Source: Sulfurimonas sp. (lineage in GTDB: Bacteria; Campylobacterota; Campylobacteria; Campylobacterales; Sulfurimonadaceae). Taken from it: DNA of 7,247 nt. Position numbers and translations under genes: made by a program. Below, piece by piece: positions 1 to 6,055 of this stretch; the first letter of the stretch is position 1, and each line of letters begins with the position of its first letter. The notes below the pieces were generated by a model. That model ran no database searches. It saw nothing but the letters and a program-made list of their open reading frames with translations, and was not told the DNA's origin. Location: the NCBI GenBank assembly GCA_002733155.1, contig NVUO01000009.1, positions 27,962 through 35,208 on the forward strand, in the 5' to 3' direction.

Positions 1-134
1 TGCCATCTGTACTTATAGAAGTTGGTTTTATGACACACCCTAAGGAAGCTACTAGATTATCTACATCTAGGTATAGAAAAATTATGGCTAAGGGTATGGC
101 TAATGGTATTGAAAGGTATTTTGCTAATAATTAG
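1..134 (+). CDS. N-acetylmuramoyl-L-alanine amidase, C-terminal end (partial)
   Basis: Only the last 43 codons are present; reading starts at base 3 and ends at TAG 132-134. The visible protein begins PSVLIEVGFMTHPKEA and ends GIERYFANN. The block VLIEVGF followed by a THPKEA-like segment is the C-terminal signature of the Amidase_3 family (AmiA/B/C type, zinc-dependent), and its Glu is the conserved active-site or zinc-site glutamate. These enzymes cut the bond between N-acetylmuramic acid and the peptide stem in periplasmic peptidoglycan, chiefly during cell separation. The 'THP' variant in place of the commoner 'SNP' is, as I recall, usual in Campylobacterota amidases. The signal peptide, any AMIN domain and the zinc-binding His residues lie left of the window, so the full architecture cannot be judged. 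The family call is firm and the subtype is open. Confidence 0.85.
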   Translation, partial: PSVLIEVGFMTHPKEATRLSTSRYRKIMAKGMANGIERYFANN

Positions 135-135
135 C

Positions 136-170
136 GATAATAACTTATTGTTACTTCATTAGTTATTGTT
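136..170. repeat. imperfect inverted repeat upstream of the cytochrome gene
   Basis: AATAACT (139-145) is matched by its reverse complement AGTTATT (161-167). Allowing G-U pairs extends the arms to 136-145 and 161-170, with a 15-base loop. It begins just after the amidase stop codon and ends where the presumed -10 region of the cytochrome gene starts. No T-run follows, so it is not a convincing intrinsic terminator. It could be an operator or a chance product of AT-rich sequence. Confidence 0.3.
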
Positions 171-192
171 AGATAAAATGTCATAAAAGGAA
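151..192 (+). promoter_or_regulatory. candidate promoter and ribosome binding site of the multihaem cytochrome gene
   Basis: TTAGATAAAAT at 169-179 contains a -10-like TAAAAT (174-179). The sequence 17 bases upstream (TTACTT, 151-156) is a poor -35, but weak -35 elements are normal for the main sigma factor in Campylobacterota. Transcription would begin near 186, leaving a leader of only about a dozen bases. That would put the Shine-Dalgarno AAAAGGAA (185-192), six bases before the ATG, almost at the transcript start, so a promoter further upstream is also possible. The -10 resembles the TTAGATA-type blocks near rpsO. Confidence 0.35.
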
Positions 193-198
193 TTTTAA

Positions 199-1926
199 AT
201 GAAAAATTTATTTAAAATTATTTCGATTATGTCTTTTATCATTGGTTTATTTTCTGGATGTAATCCACAAGGTAGTACAAGCAAGGCTACACCAGCTGAA
301 AATATAACTAAAATGATAGTACTAGCTAATGATTCCATAGTCCCTTCATCAAATGACTATACACTTCTGGCCTGGAATGACCTTGGAATGCATTGTATGG
401 ATGGAAAAGACTTTTCAGTTTTTTCTATATTACCTCCTTATAATACACTTAATGCACAGCTTATTAAAAAAGAGGGTATATCTAATAAGCATATAATATC
501 AGGTGTAAATATTAGTTATGCATCTGCGACATCTTTAAGCGGAAGTTATAATACGACAAGTCTTTTAGATGATAATAATAATCTTAAAACAAATTTTTGG
601 AGTTATGTAGGTTTATTGTTTAATGTAGAACTAGAAAATGATATAGGATTTACTGGTAATCATACTCCAGATGCTACATTGCGTCCATTAACATATATTC
701 CTGATAATAATTGGTGGGAAGCATCAGCTATGCCTCTTTCTCCATACAATGATGATGGTTCAAAAAATTATTATCCAATGGTAAACGTGATAGCAAAGGA
801 TACTTCAGGAAATGTTTTGGCAACAACAAAGGTTGTTTTACCAATTAGTGATGAGATGGATTGTAGAGTGTGTCATGGGTCTATAAGCGGAAATGTAAAA
901 GCTAAACCAATATCAGGGTGGGAAAATAATTCTGATGAGGAAAAAGATTTTAAATGGAATATATTACGTTTACATGATCAGAAGTATCCAAATTCAGTTA
1001 AAGACAATCAAATAGCACTTAAATTAGCTGGCTATAACAATTATGATAATTCTGGTTTATATACTAGTGCTAAAAATGCAAACCCTGTTCTTTGTGTTAC
1101 CTGCCATCTTAGTAATGCCTTGCCAAATACAGGGATAACAGGTATTAAACCATTAACGGAGGCATTACATTCTTTGCATGCAAATGTAATAGATCCAACA
1201 AATAATCAAACTTTAGGTAGTTCATTAAACCGTACTAGTTGCTATAGATGTCATCCTGGAGCTACTACAAAATGTTTACGTGGGGCAATGGGAAAACAAT
1301 CAGATATTCAGTGTCAAAGCTGTCACGGTGGAATGAATGCGGTAGGTAAACATGGTCGTAAAGGATGGTTGGATATTCCAAATTGTCAAGCCTGCCATCA
1401 AGATGGTAATCGTTATGAAAGTGCTGTGACAAATCAGGCTACAGGTAGTCTTAGAACAGCATTAGATATCCGGTTTGCTACTAATGTAAATACTCCTATG
1501 AGTAATATAAGTATGTATAGATATAGTCAAGGGCATGGCGGTATGCAATGTTCAGCTTGTCATGGTTCAACTCATGCAATATATCCAAGTTCTCATGCTG
1601 AAGATAATATTCAAAGTATAGCTGTACAAGGTCATGAGGGTACTATTTCAGAATGTACAGCCTGTCACAAAACTACACCTAATACCGAGATTGGTGGTCC
1701 ACACGGTATGCACTCTGTTGGACAAAATTGGGTGGATTTACATGGTTTTAGTGCTGAGGATGATAAACAGCGATGTAAAAGCTGTCATGGAAGTGATTAT
1801 CGTGGAAGCTTTCTTTCAAAAGCCTTTTCAAACCGTACATTTAATACAAATTGGGGAACAAGAACATTTGCGTCTGGACATAAAGTAAGTTGCTATGACT
1901 GTCATAATGGACCTTTAGGACGTTAA
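199..1926 (+). CDS. nine-haem c-type cytochrome lipoprotein
   Basis: The 575-residue protein is an exported electron-transfer protein. Residues 1-20 form a lipoprotein signal peptide (K2, K6, then a hydrophobic core) ending in lipobox LFSG with Cys21 as the lipidated residue. Position +2 is Asn, not Asp, so by the E. coli sorting rule it should go to the outer membrane. Nine CxxCH haem c sites start at Cys 222, 299, 348, 372, 396, 451, 486, 526 and 565; the last ends six residues before the C-terminus. Residues 22-215 carry no haem motif and look beta-rich. They include WNDLGMHC (59-66), which I recall from N-terminal regions of other bacterial multihaem cytochromes. Cys66 and Cys359 are outside CxxCH motifs. 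ATG 199 has a good AAAAGGAA site. The gene appears monocistronic, with a terminator directly behind it. I do not recognise a named family, and no catalytic motif for nitrite, tetrathionate or hydroxylamine chemistry was identified. The role (respiratory carrier, extracellular electron transfer or reductase subunit) is unassigned. Confidence 0.9.
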   Translation: MKNLFKIISIMSFIIGLFSGCNPQGSTSKATPAENITKMIVLANDSIVPSSNDYTLLAWNDLGMHCMDGKDFSVFSILPPYNTLNAQLIKKEGISNKHIISGVNISYASATSLSGSYNTTSLLDDNNNLKTNFWSYVGLLFNVELENDIGFTGNHTPDATLRPLTYIPDNNWWEASAMPLSPYNDDGSKNYYPMVNVIAKDTSGNVLATTKVVLPISDEMDCRVCHGSISGNVKAKPISGWENNSDEEKDFKWNILRLHDQKYPNSVKDNQIALKLAGYNNYDNSGLYTSAKNANPVLCVTCHLSNALPNTGITGIKPLTEALHSLHANVIDPTNNQTLGSSLNRTSCYRCHPGATTKCLRGAMGKQSDIQCQSCHGGMNAVGKHGRKGWLDIPNCQACHQDGNRYESAVTNQATGSLRTALDIRFATNVNTPMSNISMYRYSQGHGGMQCSACHGSTHAIYPSSHAEDNIQSIAVQGHEGTISECTACHKTTPNTEIGGPHGMHSVGQNWVDLHGFSAEDDKQRCKSCHGSDYRGSFLSKAFSNRTFNTNWGTRTFASGHKVSCYDCHNGPLGR

Positions 1927-1952
1927 GATAGTTATATTTAACTATCTTTTTT
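1925..1952 (+). terminator. intrinsic terminator between two converging genes
   Basis: A perfect 10-base-pair stem (AAGATAGTTA 1925-1934 with TAACTATCTT 1939-1948) closes a TATT loop, and a six-T run (1947-1952) begins at the stem's 3' end. It terminates the cytochrome transcript. The 5' arm starts inside that gene's TAA stop (1924-1926). The 3' arm and loop overlap the TAA stop of the minus-strand phosphoesterase gene (1938-1940). Read on the minus strand there is no good T-run, so termination in that direction would be weaker. Confidence 0.85.
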
Positions 1953-3005
1953 ATATTCTAAGTTTCCAGCACGAGATTCTTTGTCATCTATTAATCTTTG
2001 AATTTGAATTTTAACTTTATCATAACGATACTGCTCCTTAAATCCAATTATCCTACCGCCAGCTGCATTTGGGTGTCCACCACCATCAGCCCATTCTTTA
2101 GCTATCTGAGCTACATTTACCTTAAAATTTGCTCTAAGACTTATAGTCCCTCTGTAGCTTACATCAACTATAAAATCATAATCAGGATATGCTAATAAAA
2201 ATCCATTTCCAACTATAGATGTATTTCCAACCCCATAAGATAAGTAACCCCTATAATCTTTATAGTAGATTGTTTTTTCAGCTCTTGCTTTTCCGAGAAG
2301 TCCAACTATATATTTTGTAGCTAAATTATCAAGGGTATCATTTTTATCAGTTCTGAAAAACTCTTTTTTGATAAAATGGATTTTTTCATCTAAGATAATT
2401 GCTCCATTTTCTTCATCTAAATATTTTGTAGCCTCTAATAAAAGTGAAGTTTTATATTTGTTGTCTTCGTTAGCAAACATTACCTTATTTAACTCTCTAG
2501 TTTCAGTTACAAGTCTCATACAAACTTTTCCATACTCAAAGTTTTTTACTTCATCCATTTTCCATAAGTCAACTGCATTTACAACGTTTACATACTTGTT
2601 CATCCACTCTGGTTCATTGAGTTCAAAGTTTTCTTTTGCATAATCATAAGTTATTTTTGTAGCACAACGCTCTGTATCTAAGATGTACCAGTCATATTTT
2701 TGAGCACTAGCTTCACCACTACCATGATGGTCTAAAAGTAATAAGGATATTTTATCTTGTTTATTTACTTCATTATTTATCCAGCGTGATTCGTCAACTG
2801 TAAGGTTTAAATCGGTAATAAGGATTAGGGCATCTTCGTTTTTTAGTTTAATTGCCTCTAAAATCATATCTAGTTTTTGTTTTACTTCAGCTCCATAGTT
2901 AGCATTATAATTGTATTTTTTATTTGTAGTATAACTCATTATTAGATGACAGCTATATCCATCTAAGTCTGTGTGTGATAAGTGGTGTATAGTTTTTGTA
3001 TTCAT
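1938..3005 (-). CDS. DHH/DHHA1-family phosphoesterase (NrnA-like)
   Basis: The 355-residue protein has no signal peptide and should be cytoplasmic. The N-terminal DHH domain shows metal-site motif I as HTDLDG (His11, Asp13, Asp15), where many relatives have DHDADG. Motif II is ITDLNL (Asp65), motif III is LDHHGSG (Asp92-His93-His94), and Asp146 in NAVDLW is a likely motif IV. The C-terminal DHHA1 substrate-binding domain is marked by SLRANF (289-294) and GGGHPNAAGG (308-317). Members with this layout use manganese to hydrolyse short oligonucleotides (nanoRNase), 3'-phosphoadenosine 5'-phosphate or cyclic dinucleotides; which applies here cannot be read from sequence. The length is a little above the usual 310-340. 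The start is ATG with AAGGAT seven bases upstream, lying inside the last codons of flhA. The intergenic gap is three bases, so it is co-transcribed and probably translationally coupled with flhA. A DHH gene next to flhA is, as I recall, common in this phylum. Confidence 0.88.
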   Translation of the reverse strand: MNTKTIHHLSHTDLDGYSCHLIMSYTTNKKYNYNANYGAEVKQKLDMILEAIKLKNEDALILITDLNLTVDESRWINNEVNKQDKISLLLLDHHGSGEASAQKYDWYILDTERCATKITYDYAKENFELNEPEWMNKYVNVVNAVDLWKMDEVKNFEYGKVCMRLVTETRELNKVMFANEDNKYKTSLLLEATKYLDEENGAIILDEKIHFIKKEFFRTDKNDTLDNLATKYIVGLLGKARAEKTIYYKDYRGYLSYGVGNTSIVGNGFLLAYPDYDFIVDVSYRGTISLRANFKVNVAQIAKEWADGGGHPNAAGGRIIGFKEQYRYDKVKIQIQRLIDDKESRAGNLEYKKDS

Positions 3006-3008
3006 TTT

Positions 3009-5183
3009 TTATCCTTGTTGATTTTCTATTATATTTATACTGCCCATTACCTCAAATGTAGCAGATGAATCTATCTCCGCATGAGATAGAGTGACTACAT
3101 CTAAGGAGAATCTTTCTAATATCTCAGATATTCCACGTCTAAGTTGTGGATCTACTATGATTACAACTGGTGATACACCTTTTTGTAATAATTCAGATGC
3201 CTTAGCACTAGTAGCTTGTATTAAAGAATTTATCTCACCTACACTAAGAAGTAGGTTTCTTACTCCATCTTGTTCTTGAGATTTTTCTAACATCAGTTGT
3301 TCACTAGATGTATCAAAAGTTAAAAGACGAATTACACCATCATCACTTGAATACATTTGAGTAATAATGCGTGATAATTTTGCACGAACCTGTTCAGTTA
3401 TAAGCTCAACGTTTTTAGTAAATTCCGATATATCAGCTATAGTCTCTAATATGCTTAACATATCTTTTAATGGGATTTTCTCATGTAATAAGGCTTTTAA
3501 AACTCTTTGAATAAGACCAATACTTGCAACTTTTAATACATCATTTACAATAACTGGAAAGTCGTTTTTGATTTTATCAATAAGTATTTGAACCTCTTGA
3601 CGCGTTAATAAGTCTTCAGCATTTTGTTTTATTAACTCACTCATATGAGTTGAGATTACAGTAGCTGGGTCTACTACTGTATATCCATTTATAATAGCAT
3701 CTTCTTTTTTATCTGCTAAAATCCAAAAAGCATCTAAACCAAATGCAGGCTCCTTTGTAGGTTCACCATCTATCTCTCCAGTAGCCATACCACTGTCCAT
3801 AGCTAAGAATTTATCTGGTACAATTAAGCCATCACCAATAGATACACCTTTTAGAATTATTTGATATTGTTGAGGCTCTAGATGTAAGTTGTCACGTATA
3901 CGTACCTGTGGCATTAAAAACCCATAATCTGATGCTATTTTTCTTCTCATAGAACGGATACGCTCTAATAAGTCACCGCCTTGGGCACTATCAGCTAAAC
4001 GAATAAGTTGATAACCAAGAGTCAATTCAAGCATCTCAACTTTTAAGATATCCTCTAAGGCTAGTTCCTCTTCTTTAGCTATCTCTTCATTTGTTTTTTG
4101 TGCTTTTGAGCTCTCTTTATCTTTTTCATCTTGTTTATCTAATAGTATATTATCGACATTTAAGATAGATAATTCGCCTCTTTCATATTTATATACAGAC
4201 CAACCAAGTAAGGCAAAAACTATACCTACAAAACCCATAGAGGCAGTTGGAAGACCAGGTACTAATGCAAATAAAATCATAATAAAACCAACTATCATCA
4301 TGATTTTTGCATTACCCATCATTTGGTTAATAGTACCCTCAGCGAAGTTATCCCCATCACCAGATGAGCGAGTAATCATAATTCCAGTAGCAGTTGAGAT
4401 AATAAGTGCTGGGATTTGACCAACTAAACCATCACCAATAGTTAAAAGTGTAAAGGTAGATGCACTATCAGCTACGCTTAAATCATTTTGAAATACACCT
4501 ATTAAAAATCCACCAATGATGTTTATCATAGTAATAATTATTCCAGCTACTGCGTCACCTTTTACAAACTTTGATGAACCATCCATAGCCCCGTAAAAGT
4601 TAGCATCTTGAAGAATCTCAGCACGGCGTGACTTAGCTTCAGCATCATCTATAAGTCCAGCATTCAAGTCAGCATCAACTGCCATCTGTTTACCCGGCAT
4701 TGAATCTAGTGTAAACCTAGCTGCAACTTCAGCTACCCTAGTTGAACCCTTTGTAATTACCATAAAGTTTATAAGTACTAAGATTGAAAATACAATAATA
4801 CCTATAACATAGTTACCACCAACAACAAAATCACCAAAGGAGGTAATAATACTAGATACAGCCTCAGGTCCCTTGCTTCCATCACTTAAAATCATCCTAG
4901 TAGTTGCAATATTTAGAGATAATCTAAATAGGGTTAAAATAAGTATAAGCGTAGGAAAGGTTGTTAAATCTGTTGGTTTTGGTACATATAAGGAAATAAG
5001 TAAAATTAAAACTGCAAGTGCTATAGATATAGTTAGTAAGACATCTAATACAGCTGATGGTAATGGTACAATGATAATTGCTAAAATTGCCATTACAAAT
5101 ATAACTACACTTAAGTCTTTTTGACCAAGTAAAAAGTTTAGAGTAATGCCTATCCGCTGTCTAGTAGTTATTTTTTTTGCCAA
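3009..5183 (-). CDS. flhA: flagellar type III export gate protein FlhA
   Basis: The 724-residue protein is of full FlhA length. It forms the nonameric ring of the flagellar export gate in the inner membrane, couples proton flow to secretion, and docks chaperone-substrate complexes. About eight membrane segments are visible (roughly residues 23-40, 43-66, 74-95, 124-144, 211-231, 242-271, 292-310, 313-332). The FHIPEP-family region runs from [20 protein letters not shown] (147-166) to [19 protein letters not shown] (196-214), where Asp210 matches the proton-linked Asp208 of Salmonella FlhA. A highly charged linker (about 347-375) leads into the cytoplasmic FlhA_C domain, which carries VVDPATV (503-509) and [12 protein letters not shown] (672-683). 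The start is TTG: the first codons read TTG GCA AAA AAA, an in-frame stop lies just upstream, and AGAGG sits seven bases before the TTG. The Rrf2-type gene ends 10 bases upstream, implying a shared transcript. FlhA rather than the InvA/YscV injectisome paralogue is favoured by sequence feel and by context. Confidence 0.97.
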   Translation of the reverse strand: MAKKITTRQRIGITLNFLLGQKDLSVVIFVMAILAIIIVPLPSAVLDVLLTISIALAVLILLISLYVPKPTDLTTFPTLILILTLFRLSLNIATTRMILSDGSKGPEAVSSIITSFGDFVVGGNYVIGIIVFSILVLINFMVITKGSTRVAEVAARFTLDSMPGKQMAVDADLNAGLIDDAEAKSRRAEILQDANFYGAMDGSSKFVKGDAVAGIIITMINIIGGFLIGVFQNDLSVADSASTFTLLTIGDGLVGQIPALIISTATGIMITRSSGDGDNFAEGTINQMMGNAKIMMIVGFIMILFALVPGLPTASMGFVGIVFALLGWSVYKYERGELSILNVDNILLDKQDEKDKESSKAQKTNEEIAKEEELALEDILKVEMLELTLGYQLIRLADSAQGGDLLERIRSMRRKIASDYGFLMPQVRIRDNLHLEPQQYQIILKGVSIGDGLIVPDKFLAMDSGMATGEIDGEPTKEPAFGLDAFWILADKKEDAIINGYTVVDPATVISTHMSELIKQNAEDLLTRQEVQILIDKIKNDFPVIVNDVLKVASIGLIQRVLKALLHEKIPLKDMLSILETIADISEFTKNVELITEQVRAKLSRIITQMYSSDDGVIRLLTFDTSSEQLMLEKSQEQDGVRNLLLSVGEINSLIQATSAKASELLQKGVSPVVIIVDPQLRRGISEILERFSLDVVTLSHAEIDSSATFEVMGSINIIENQQG

Positions 5184-5196
5184 AAATAAACCTCTA
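5181..5196 (-). promoter_or_regulatory. flhA ribosome binding site and TTG start, overlapping the upstream stop codon
   Basis: Read on the minus strand, TAGAGG (5196 down to 5191) contains both the TAG stop of the Rrf2-type gene (5196-5194) and the Shine-Dalgarno AGAGG of flhA. Seven bases later comes the TTG start (5183-5181). No ATG is available in frame before residue 31, which lies inside the first membrane segment, so TTG is the real start. A weak start codon plus a site that includes the previous stop suggests that flhA translation depends on ribosomes finishing the upstream gene. Confidence 0.75.
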
Positions 5197-5595
5197 GTTT
5201 AAAATATCTGCTAAAGTTAGTTCAGCTAAAAATAAATCTATCTTACCTTGGAGTTTATTTAAAAAAGGCCAGATAGAACATAAGTGAGCCATTTCAGATG
5301 GGCAGTCATCAGCTGATGAGGCACAATCAAATACAGCTGGAGCCTTACCTTCAACTGCACTCATAATATCAAGCATACTTATATTTTTAGATTCTTTTAA
5401 AAGAATGAAACCACCATTAACACCCTTGTATGATTTTAGTATCTCTTTTTTTGCAAGTGCCTGAAGAATTTTTGCTAAAAAACTTTTAGGTATAGATAAT
5501 TGATTTGATAAACTTTCACTATCTACTGGACTTTCAGCCTTTGATAAAACTATAAGGGAGAGTATTGCATATTCACTAGCACGAGTTATTAACAT
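5194..5595 (-). CDS. Rrf2-family transcriptional regulator, probable Fe-S protein
   Basis: The 133-residue protein matches the Rrf2 layout (IscR, NsrR, RirA relatives, 130-165 residues). The N-terminus [18 protein letters not shown] is the family's first helix. A winged helix-turn-helix follows, with [18 protein letters not shown] (28-45) as turn and recognition helices and GVNGGF (58-63) as the wing. Three cysteines, Cys91, Cys98 and Cys106, lie in the region where Fe-S members of the family bind their cluster, spaced C-x6-C-x7-C. IscR and NsrR use nearer C-x5-C-x5-C, so the cluster site is likely but of altered spacing; His104 or another residue could be the fourth ligand. The ATG is preceded only by a weak purine run. 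It is the first gene of the unit leading to flhA and is divergent from rpsO. Likely targets include its own promoter, and possibly Fe-S, redox or nitrosative-stress genes elsewhere. Confidence 0.9.
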   Translation of the reverse strand: MLITRASEYAILSLIVLSKAESPVDSESLSNQLSIPKSFLAKILQALAKKEILKSYKGVNGGFILLKESKNISMLDIMSAVEGKAPAVFDCASSADDCPSEMAHLCSIWPFLNKLQGKIDLFLAELTLADILN

Positions 5596-5619
5596 TTGAA
5601 ATCTTTTATATTTTTATGA

Positions 5620-5625
5620 ATTATA
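5620..5625 (-). promoter_or_regulatory. -10 element of the Rrf2-flhA-phosphoesterase operon
   Basis: On the minus strand the block TTTAGATATAAT contains a perfect TATAAT (5625 down to 5620), about 25 bases before the ATG of the regulator gene. The expected start of transcription is near 5613, giving a leader of under 20 bases. No clear -35 is present at 17 bases; TTGCTT lies 19 bases upstream. A T-rich stretch before the -10 is typical for sigma-70 promoters in Campylobacterota. Confidence 0.55.
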
Positions 5626-5661
5626 TCTAAAGAAATTGAAATAAAAGCAAAATTTAGATAT
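5623..5661. repeat. inverted repeat joining the two divergent promoters
   Basis: ATATCTAAA (5623-5631) and its exact reverse complement TTTAGATAT (5653-5661) are separated by 21 bases, so the arms are 30 bases apart, close to three helical turns. Each arm overlaps the -10 element of one divergent promoter: TATAAT at 5620-5625 on the minus strand and TATTAT at 5659-5664 on the plus strand. This could be a regulator site covering both promoters, for instance for the Rrf2-type protein, or two promoters with the same extended -10 sequence. Confidence 0.6.
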
Positions 5662-5664
5662 TAT
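5636..5664 (+). promoter_or_regulatory. sigma-70 promoter of rpsO
   Basis: TTGAAA (5636-5641, five of six matches to the -35 consensus) and TATTAT (5659-5664, five of six to the -10 consensus) are 17 bases apart. Transcription would begin near 5671, leaving a leader of nearly 60 bases before the rpsO start. A second -10-like TATTAT at 5705-5710 lacks a properly spaced -35 and would leave only about 12 leader bases. Confidence 0.6.
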
Positions 5665-5717
5665 TTCAGTTCAACCCTTATACAGTTTTGTGTAATTGTT
5701 AGATTATTATACCTATC

Positions 5718-5723
5718 AGGAGG
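5718..5723 (+). promoter_or_regulatory. rpsO Shine-Dalgarno site that fixes the start
   Basis: AGGAGG lies five bases before ATG 5729. An in-frame TTG at 5696 would add 11 residues, but it has no such site and those residues do not belong to S15. The AGGAGG therefore decides for 5729. Confidence 0.9.
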
Positions 5724-5728
5724 TCATT

Positions 5729-6004
5729 ATGGCTTTAGATTCGGCTAAAAAACAAGAAATTGTTACAAAATATGGTCGCTCAGAGAGTGACACGGGTTCA
5801 AGTGAAGTTCAAATTGCACTTTTAACAGAAAGAATTAAAGAATTAACTGAGCACCTTAAAATATTCAAAAAAGATCATGCATCAAGATTAGGTTTACTTA
5901 AACTTGTTGGACAACGTCGTCGTTTAATGAAGTATTTCAAAAGAAAAGATAAGGATGCCTATCTTAAACTTGTGGATGCTTTAGCTATTCGTGACAATAT
6001 CTAA
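5729..6004 (+). CDS. rpsO: 30S ribosomal protein S15
   Basis: The 91-residue protein is of normal S15 length. S15 binds the central domain of 16S rRNA early in small-subunit assembly and helps form bridge B4 to the large subunit. Landmarks are [16 protein letters not shown] (21-36), LTEHLK (39-44), [20 protein letters not shown] (47-66) and the basic stretch KRKDK (71-75). His42, Asp49 and Ser52 correspond to the rRNA-contacting His41, Asp48 and Ser51 of E. coli S15, while Phe46 stands where E. coli has His45. As far as I recall, this IFKKD variant is the normal form in Campylobacter, so it is a clade marker and not a defect. The gene has its own promoter and a strong terminator, and is divergent from the regulator-flhA unit. 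In some bacteria S15 represses its own mRNA; the nearly 60-base leader leaves room for this, but no pseudoknot is evident to me. Confidence 0.97.
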   Translation: MALDSAKKQEIVTKYGRSESDTGSSEVQIALLTERIKELTEHLKIFKKDHASRLGLLKLVGQRRRLMKYFKRKDKDAYLKLVDALAIRDNI

Positions 6005-6019
6005 GTAATACTTATATAC

Positions 6020-6055
6020 TAGTTTAAGTCTTTTTTTGGCTTAAACTATTTTTTT
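6020..6055 (+). terminator. intrinsic terminator of rpsO
   Basis: An 11-base-pair stem (TAGTTTAAGTC 6020-6030 with GGCTTAAACTA 6038-6048, including one U-G pair) is followed by seven T (6049-6055). The loop is itself seven T (6031-6037). It lies 16 bases past the rpsO stop and separates that gene from the taxis genes. Confidence 0.92.

Noticed and set aside
136..170. Inverted repeat after the amidase gene as an intrinsic terminator
   Set aside because: The stem needs G-U pairs, the loop is 15 bases, and no T-run follows; kept only as a low-confidence repeat.
1276..1284. Possible tenth haem site at Cys359 (KCLRGA)
   Set aside because: There is no second Cys or His at CxxCH or longer-spaced CxnCH positions that does not already belong to the next motif at Cys372.
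1634..1888. 84-codon plus-strand frame inside the cytochrome gene
   Set aside because: It lies wholly inside a gene with nine recognisable haem motifs in another frame, has no ribosome site of note, and shows no protein-like motif.
1998..2643. Plus-strand frames opposite the DHH gene (1998-2195 and 2368-2643)
   Set aside because: They are antisense to a clearly conserved coding sequence, have no start signals, and show Ile/Leu/Ser-rich composition typical of complementary-strand frames.
3091..5124. Plus-strand frames opposite flhA (3091-3279 and 4873-5124)
   Set aside because: Both are antisense to conserved parts of FlhA and lack Shine-Dalgarno sites and recognisable domains.
5696..5728. 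In-frame TTG that would lengthen S15 by 11 residues
   Set aside because: The extra residues do not belong to the S15 family, and the AGGAGG at 5718-5723 points to ATG 5729; 91 residues is the normal length.
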